From contig JAQGLY010000003.1 of the NCBI GenBank assembly GCA_028292625.1, forward strand, positions 1 to 57,160: DNA of 57,160 nucleotides, given 5' to 3'. The stretch comes from Herbaspirillum sp. GTDB taxonomy: Bacteria; Pseudomonadota; Gammaproteobacteria; Burkholderiales; Burkholderiaceae_D. How positions within the stretch are numbered: the first letter of the stretch is position 1; every line of letters begins with the position of its first letter. Of the stretch, positions 53,398 to 57,160 are shown piece after piece. The notes beneath the pieces were generated by a model that saw only the letters and a list, made by a program, of their open reading frames with translations, did not search any database and had not been told where the DNA came from. The position numbers and the translations under genes are program-made.

Positions 53398-53474
53398 TCG
53401 AACTCGCTATTTTAACCCGCCTGCAACACTACTTCAATCCGCATTATCATCAAATTTGATACTAATCAAAAAAA

Positions 53475-53876
53475 TTATTTTGGTATCTGATTTGACTGGT
53501 CCTGCGATCCTGCCGCCGGCGCAGTCGTTGCCGGCGCGGCGGGACTTGCCGGCGCATTCGGAACCGCAGGCGCAGGCGCCGGTGCCACGACAGATCCCGG
53601 AGCGAGCCTGTCCATCACCCCGCCGCCGCTGACCGAATGCTGATTACCGAAATAGGCCAGCGCCAGGGTTGCGGCAAAAAAGACCGCTGCCGCAACGCCG
53701 GTCGATTTAGACAGAAAATTGGAGGAGCCCGTCGCGCCGAACAAACTGCCCGACGCACCGGAACCGAACGCCGCGCCCATGTCCGCACCCTTGCCATGCT
53801 GCAATAAAACCAAGCCGATAATCGTCAACGCGGATATCACTTGGATCACGATGATGACGGTAAAAATAGTGTTCAT
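53475..53876 (-). CDS. secG: Preprotein translocase subunit SecG
   Basis: A 133-aa SecG. Two transmembrane helices (residues about 2-24 and 56-76) flank the conserved cytoplasmic loop LVLLQHGKGADMGAAFGSGASGSLFGATGSSNFLS. A long Ala/Pro-rich C-terminal tail of about 50 residues is typical in Burkholderiales. It lies 79 bp downstream of tpiA, the usual tpiA-secG-tRNA-Leu-nuoA order. Confidence 0.95.
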   Translation of the reverse strand: MNTIFTVIIVIQVISALTIIGLVLLQHGKGADMGAAFGSGASGSLFGATGSSNFLSKSTGVAAAVFFAATLALAYFGNQHSVSGGGVMDRLAPGSVVAPAPAPAVPNAPASPAAPATTAPAAGSQDQSNQIPK

Positions 53877-53955
53877 TTAGTGCTTTCCAATTTGTGGTGA
53901 TTCTAATTCAATTCGGGAACTTTCGTTGGCGTCCGCGCCTCATGGGCGCTTCTTT

Positions 53956-54729
53956 TCAAGGATTTACAGAAGCCGCCCGCACGATGCCGAGGAAATCGGC
54001 CGCTTTCAATGCCGCGCCGCCGATCAGGCCGCCGTCGATATCCGGCATCGCCAGTAATTCCTTGGCGTTTTCCGGCTTCATGCTGCCGCCATAAAGAATA
54101 TTGACCTTGGCCGCCGCCTCCGCGCTTCTGGCGGCCAGCTTGCCGCGCAAAAACGCATGCACCTCCTGCGCCATTTCCGGCGTGGCCGTTTTGCCGGTGC
54201 CGATGGCCCAGACCGGCTCGTATGCGATGACTACCCGCAATATCTCCGCGTCGCTCAGCAATGCCAGCACGGCATCGAGTTGACGGCCGATCACCGCTTC
54301 TGTCTTGCCGGCTTCGCGCTCTTCCAGCGTTTCGCCGACGCATACCACAGGCGTCAAACCGGCCTGCAATGCGCGCACGGTTTTTTTGGCCACGGCCTCG
54401 TCGGATTCGGCATGATACGCACGGCGCTCGGAATGCCCGACGATCACGTAGCGCGCGCCGAATTCCAGCAACATCGCGGCCGACACTTCGCCGGTATAAG
54501 CGCCGGACTCATGCATCGATACATCTTGCGCGCCCAGGGCGAGGGGACTGCCCGACAAGGCGGTCTGCGCATGCGCCAGATACGGCGCCGGCACGCACAC
54601 GGCAACATCGCAAGCGGCCAATGCGGCCCCGCCGCATTTCAAACCGGCGTCGATATCGGCCAGTAATCCCGCGTTGACGGCAAGGTTGCCGTTCATTTTC
54701 CAGTTGCCAGCCACGAGTTTGCGACGCAT
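53956..54729 (-). CDS. tpiA: Triosephosphate isomerase
   Basis: A 257-aa glycolytic TIM barrel. [14 protein letters not shown] gives the N-terminal Asn/Lys of the active site, [13 protein letters not shown] the electrophilic His, [16 protein letters not shown] the catalytic Glu with flexible loop 6, and [12 protein letters not shown] the phosphate gripper. The ATG at 54729 is chosen over a GTG at 54756 because it gives the family N-terminus. Confidence 0.96.
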   Translation of the reverse strand: MRRKLVAGNWKMNGNLAVNAGLLADIDAGLKCGGAALAACDVAVCVPAPYLAHAQTALSGSPLALGAQDVSMHESGAYTGEVSAAMLLEFGARYVIVGHSERRAYHAESDEAVAKKTVRALQAGLTPVVCVGETLEEREAGKTEAVIGRQLDAVLALLSDAEILRVVIAYEPVWAIGTGKTATPEMAQEVHAFLRGKLAARSAEAAAKVNILYGGSMKPENAKELLAMPDIDGGLIGGAALKAADFLGIVRAASVNP

Positions 54730-54801
54730 ATATGCCAATGTATTCAAAATAACCACGCATTTTAGCTTGCCGGGACAAGCAGCGTCAAACCGTGATATCG
54801 C

Positions 54802-56067
54802 TTATTCGCGCGACGCCTCCTGCTCCTTGCCGGTAACGATGCGCGCGCTGCGCTGGAAAGTCAGATACGCCCAGGCCCAATCGGTCATCACCATCAGCCG
54901 ATTGCGAAATCCGATCAGGAAATAAACGTGCACCAGCAGCCAGAACAACCATGCCGGATAACCTGAAAATTTGAATTTTCCGACCATCACCACCGCCGCC
55001 TTGCGGCCTATCGTCGCCAGCGATCCCATATCCTTGTAGCGGAACGCGGCAGTGGCACGCCGCGCGATCAGCGCCTGGATGTTGCGCGCGGCCAAAGCGC
55101 CCATTTGCTTGGCCGCCGGCGACACGCCGGGCACCGGCTTGCCGCCTGACAATACCGCGGCCAGATCGCCGATCGCGAATACCTCGGGATGGCCGGCAAT
55201 CGATAGATCCGGCTGCACCAGCACCCGGCCGGCGCGATCGCATTCGACACCCAATGTCTTGCCCAGCGGCGACGCGGCCACGCCGGCCGACCAGATCACC
55301 GTGGCCGCGGGCAGCCGGTGCTCGCCATGCGCATCGGCATAGGTGACGCCGCCGGCATCCACCGCGGTCACTTGGCTGCCGGTGCGCACGTCCACGCCGA
55401 GCCGCGTCAATTGCGCGCGCGCCTTTTCCGACAGATCGGCGGGATACGCCGCCAACACGCGATCGGAACCTTCCAGCAGCACGACATGCGTCTGCTGCAG
55501 ATCGATGCGCCGGAACTCTCCTTCCAGTGTGTGGTGGGCGATTTCGATCAGCGTACCGGCCATTTCCACGCCGGTGGCGCCGGCGCCGACCACCGCAAAG
55601 GTCAGCAATGCCGCTTGTTTGGCCGGGTCCGATGCGCGCTCGGCCCGTTCGAATGCCGTCAGCAGCCTGCGTCGGATTCTGAATGCGTCTTCCAGCGTTT
55701 TCAGGCCGGGTGCGAACTCCGCCCACTCGTCGTGACCGAAATAGCTGTGCGTGGAACCAGTGGCGACGATCAGATAATCGTAGGCCAGCTCGCCGGCATC
55801 GTCGAGCACGACGACGCGACGGGCGGTATCGATGCTGACGACATCGGCCATCAGGGTCGTCAGGTTTTTCTGTTTCGCGAGAATATGCCTGATCGGCGCG
55901 CTAATCGCCGGCGCCGACAATCCCGCCGTGGCGACCTGATACAACAACGGTTGAAATAGATGATGATTGCAGCGGTCGATCATGGTGATCTGCACATCCG
56001 CGGCGGCCAACTGGCGGGCGGCGGACAAGCCGCCGAAACCGCAACCCAGAATAATCACATGAGGCAT
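54802..56067 (-). CDS. ndh: Type II NADH dehydrogenase (NDH-2)
   Basis: A 421-aa non-pumping NADH:quinone oxidoreductase with two Rossmann domains. The FAD site HVIILGCGFGGLSAARQLAAA opens the protein, LLYQVATAGLSAPAISAPIR follows, the NADH site is AVVGAGATGVEMAGTLIEIA, and FAIGDLAAVLSGGKPVPGVSPAAKQMG is the second FAD contact. A C-terminal region with a hydrophobic segment (WLFWLLVHVYFLIGFRNRL) anchors it in the membrane. The ATG at 56067 has a GGAAAG site upstream. It provides an alternative entry to the respiratory chain beside the nearby complex I. Confidence 0.93.
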   Translation of the reverse strand: MPHVIILGCGFGGLSAARQLAAADVQITMIDRCNHHLFQPLLYQVATAGLSAPAISAPIRHILAKQKNLTTLMADVVSIDTARRVVVLDDAGELAYDYLIVATGSTHSYFGHDEWAEFAPGLKTLEDAFRIRRRLLTAFERAERASDPAKQAALLTFAVVGAGATGVEMAGTLIEIAHHTLEGEFRRIDLQQTHVVLLEGSDRVLAAYPADLSEKARAQLTRLGVDVRTGSQVTAVDAGGVTYADAHGEHRLPAATVIWSAGVAASPLGKTLGVECDRAGRVLVQPDLSIAGHPEVFAIGDLAAVLSGGKPVPGVSPAAKQMGALAARNIQALIARRATAAFRYKDMGSLATIGRKAAVVMVGKFKFSGYPAWLFWLLVHVYFLIGFRNRLMVMTDWAWAYLTFQRSARIVTGKEQEASRE

Positions 56068-56109
56068 ATTGCTCGGTCTTTCCTTAAAACTTTTGACAGA
56101 AATCAGGCC

Positions 56110-56139
56110 AAAAAAAACGCCCGTGCGAAGCAACGGGCG
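56110..56139 (-). terminator. Rho-independent terminator after pnp
   Basis: Minus strand: CGCCCGT, an 8-nt loop, ACGGGCG and eight T residues. It lies 57 bp past the pnp stop and 43 bp before the ndh start, a strong canonical terminator. Confidence 0.88.
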
Positions 56140-56195
56140 GTTTCGACGTCCGCCGTGTTCAGTACCGCGCTCGGCGGCACTGAACCGAGCAGGCG

Positions 56196-57160
56196 TTACT
56201 GTTGCACTTCCACTACCGGTGCGGAGGACTCTTCGGCTGCCGCTTTCATCGACAGTTTCAGACGGCCGCGGTCGTCGGTTTCCAGCACTTTGACGCGTAC
56301 GACCTGGCCTTCTTTCAGGAAATCGGCGACCGCATTGACGCGCTCGTTGGCGATTTGGCTGATGTGCAGCAGGCCGTCCTTGCCCGGCAAGACCTGTACG
56401 ATGGCGCCGAAATCCAATAGTTTCAGCACGGTGCCTTCGTAGATCTTGCCCACTTCGACCGATGCGGTCAGCTCTTCGATGCGGCGCTTGGCTTCCTGAC
56501 CGGCTGCGGCGTCCACCGACGCGATGGTGACCACGCCTTCGTCGCTGATATCGATCTGTGTACCGGTCTCTTCGGTCAGGGCGCGAATAACCGCACCGCC
56601 CTTGCCGATCACATCGCGGATTTTTTCCGGATTGATCTTGACGGTAATCAGACGCGGCGCGAAGTCGGACAGCTCTGACTTGCCATGCGGCACGGCTTCC
56701 TGCATCTTGCCCAGGATATGGATGCGGCCTTCCTTGGCTTGCGCCAGCGCGACCTGCATGATTTCCTTGGTGATGCCCTGGATTTTGATGTCCATCTGCA
56801 GCGCAGTAATGCCGTTTGCAGTACCGGCCACCTTGAAATCCATATCGCCAAGGTGATCTTCATCGCCCAGGATATCGGTCAGAACGGCAAATTTACCGCC
56901 TTCTTTGATCAGACCCATTGCAATACCGGCGACATGCGCTTGCATCGGCACGCCTGCATCCAGCAATGCCAGGCAACCGCCGCAAACTGAAGCCATCGAC
57001 GAAGAACCGTTCGATTCGGTAATTTCAGAGACCAGACGCACCGAGTAGCTGAACTCTTCCTTCGGCGGCAATGCTGCCAGCAACGCACGTTTAGCCAGGC
57101 GGCCGTGACCGATTTCGCGGCGTTTCGGCGTACCGACACGACCGGTTTCGCCGGTAGCGA
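56196..57160 (-). CDS. pnp: Polyribonucleotide nucleotidyltransferase, C-terminal part (5' end outside window)
   Basis: The frame is open to the right window edge, where it reads [20 protein letters not shown], the catalytic second RNase PH domain of PNPase. [21 protein letters not shown] and [20 protein letters not shown] continue that domain with its metal-binding Asp residues. A KH domain ([20 protein letters not shown]) and an S1 domain ([20 protein letters not shown]) follow, and a short acidic tail ends the protein. It is a phosphorolytic 3'-5' exoribonuclease of the degradosome. The Met at 57083 is internal, not the start. Confidence 0.96.
   Translation of the reverse strand, partial: ATGETGRVGTPKRREIGHGRLAKRALLAALPPKEEFSYSVRLVSEITESNGSSSMASVCGGCLALLDAGVPMQAHVAGIAMGLIKEGGKFAVLTDILGDEDHLGDMDFKVAGTANGITALQMDIKIQGITKEIMQVALAQAKEGRIHILGKMQEAVPHGKSELSDFAPRLITVKINPEKIRDVIGKGGAVIRALTEETGTQIDISDEGVVTIASVDAAAGQEAKRRIEELTASVEVGKIYEGTVLKLLDFGAIVQVLPGKDGLLHISQIANERVNAVADFLKEGQVVRVKVLETDDRGRLKLSMKAAAEESSAPVVEVQQ

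Overview
The window is a high-GC bacterial chromosome segment, most likely from a member of the Burkholderiales (Betaproteobacteria). The family Oxalobacteraceae (Collimonas/Herminiimonas/Janthinobacterium-like) is a guess from gene style and order, not a proof. Supporting signs are the colinear 14-gene nuoA-N cluster followed by a DUF2818 gene and a NUDIX gene, with secG and tpiA upstream; the hpnCDE squalene module; and the membrane protein family historically called 'site-specific recombinase'. Genes are dense, starts often overlap stops (ATGA, TGATG), and long antisense shadow ORFs are everywhere because of the GC bias.

Layout. 1-950: a partial membrane protein, a 23-bp tandem repeat, a terminator and the tail of an IS3-type transposase. 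952-7171: a purine-ring (urate) catabolic locus. A leftward operon encodes HIU hydrolase, cytochrome-linked urate hydroxylase PuuD and allantoate amidohydrolase. A rightward set encodes a GntR/FCD regulator, PuuE allantoinase and UraD. A convergent Tsx-like outer-membrane channel follows. Together these convert urate to 5-hydroxyisourate, OHCU, allantoin, allantoate and ureidoglycolate. Four perfect TTGTCGACAA palindromes lie only in this locus and are candidate operators for the GntR protein. 7723-16440: unlinked housekeeping and accessory genes (two pseudouridine synthases, YjfB, SpecificRecomb protein, CurA-type reductase, luciferase-like monooxygenase, acyl-CoA dehydrogenase, SDR). 16917-22670: two orphan peptide-type ABC binding proteins flanking a serine hydrolase, a 2OG-Fe(II) oxygenase and a small lipoprotein.

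22714-33900: the most distinctive region, a leftward 11-gene pyrimidine-utilization operon. It begins with rutA-rutB-rutC-rutD, but where the classical operon has rutE, rutF and rutG it carries a 2-oxoglutarate/Fe(II) dioxygenase, a VOC-fold protein, a complete BMP-type (nucleoside family) ABC importer and a second isochorismatase-fold hydrolase. A divergent rutR encodes the regulator. The shared 5' region holds a near-consensus sigma-54 promoter, a NtrC-type enhancer site and a RutR-like operator, all oriented for rutA. A consensus sigma-54 promoter also precedes the Tsx-like channel. The picture is nitrogen scavenging from nucleobases under nitrogen-limitation control.

34021-57160: tRNA-Leu(TAG) with a decayed partial copy beside it, hpnCDE (squalene synthesis), a NUDIX hydrolase, DUF2818, the nuoN-A complex I operon, tRNA-Leu(GAG), secG, tpiA, a type II NADH dehydrogenase and the 3' part of pnp, which runs off the right edge.
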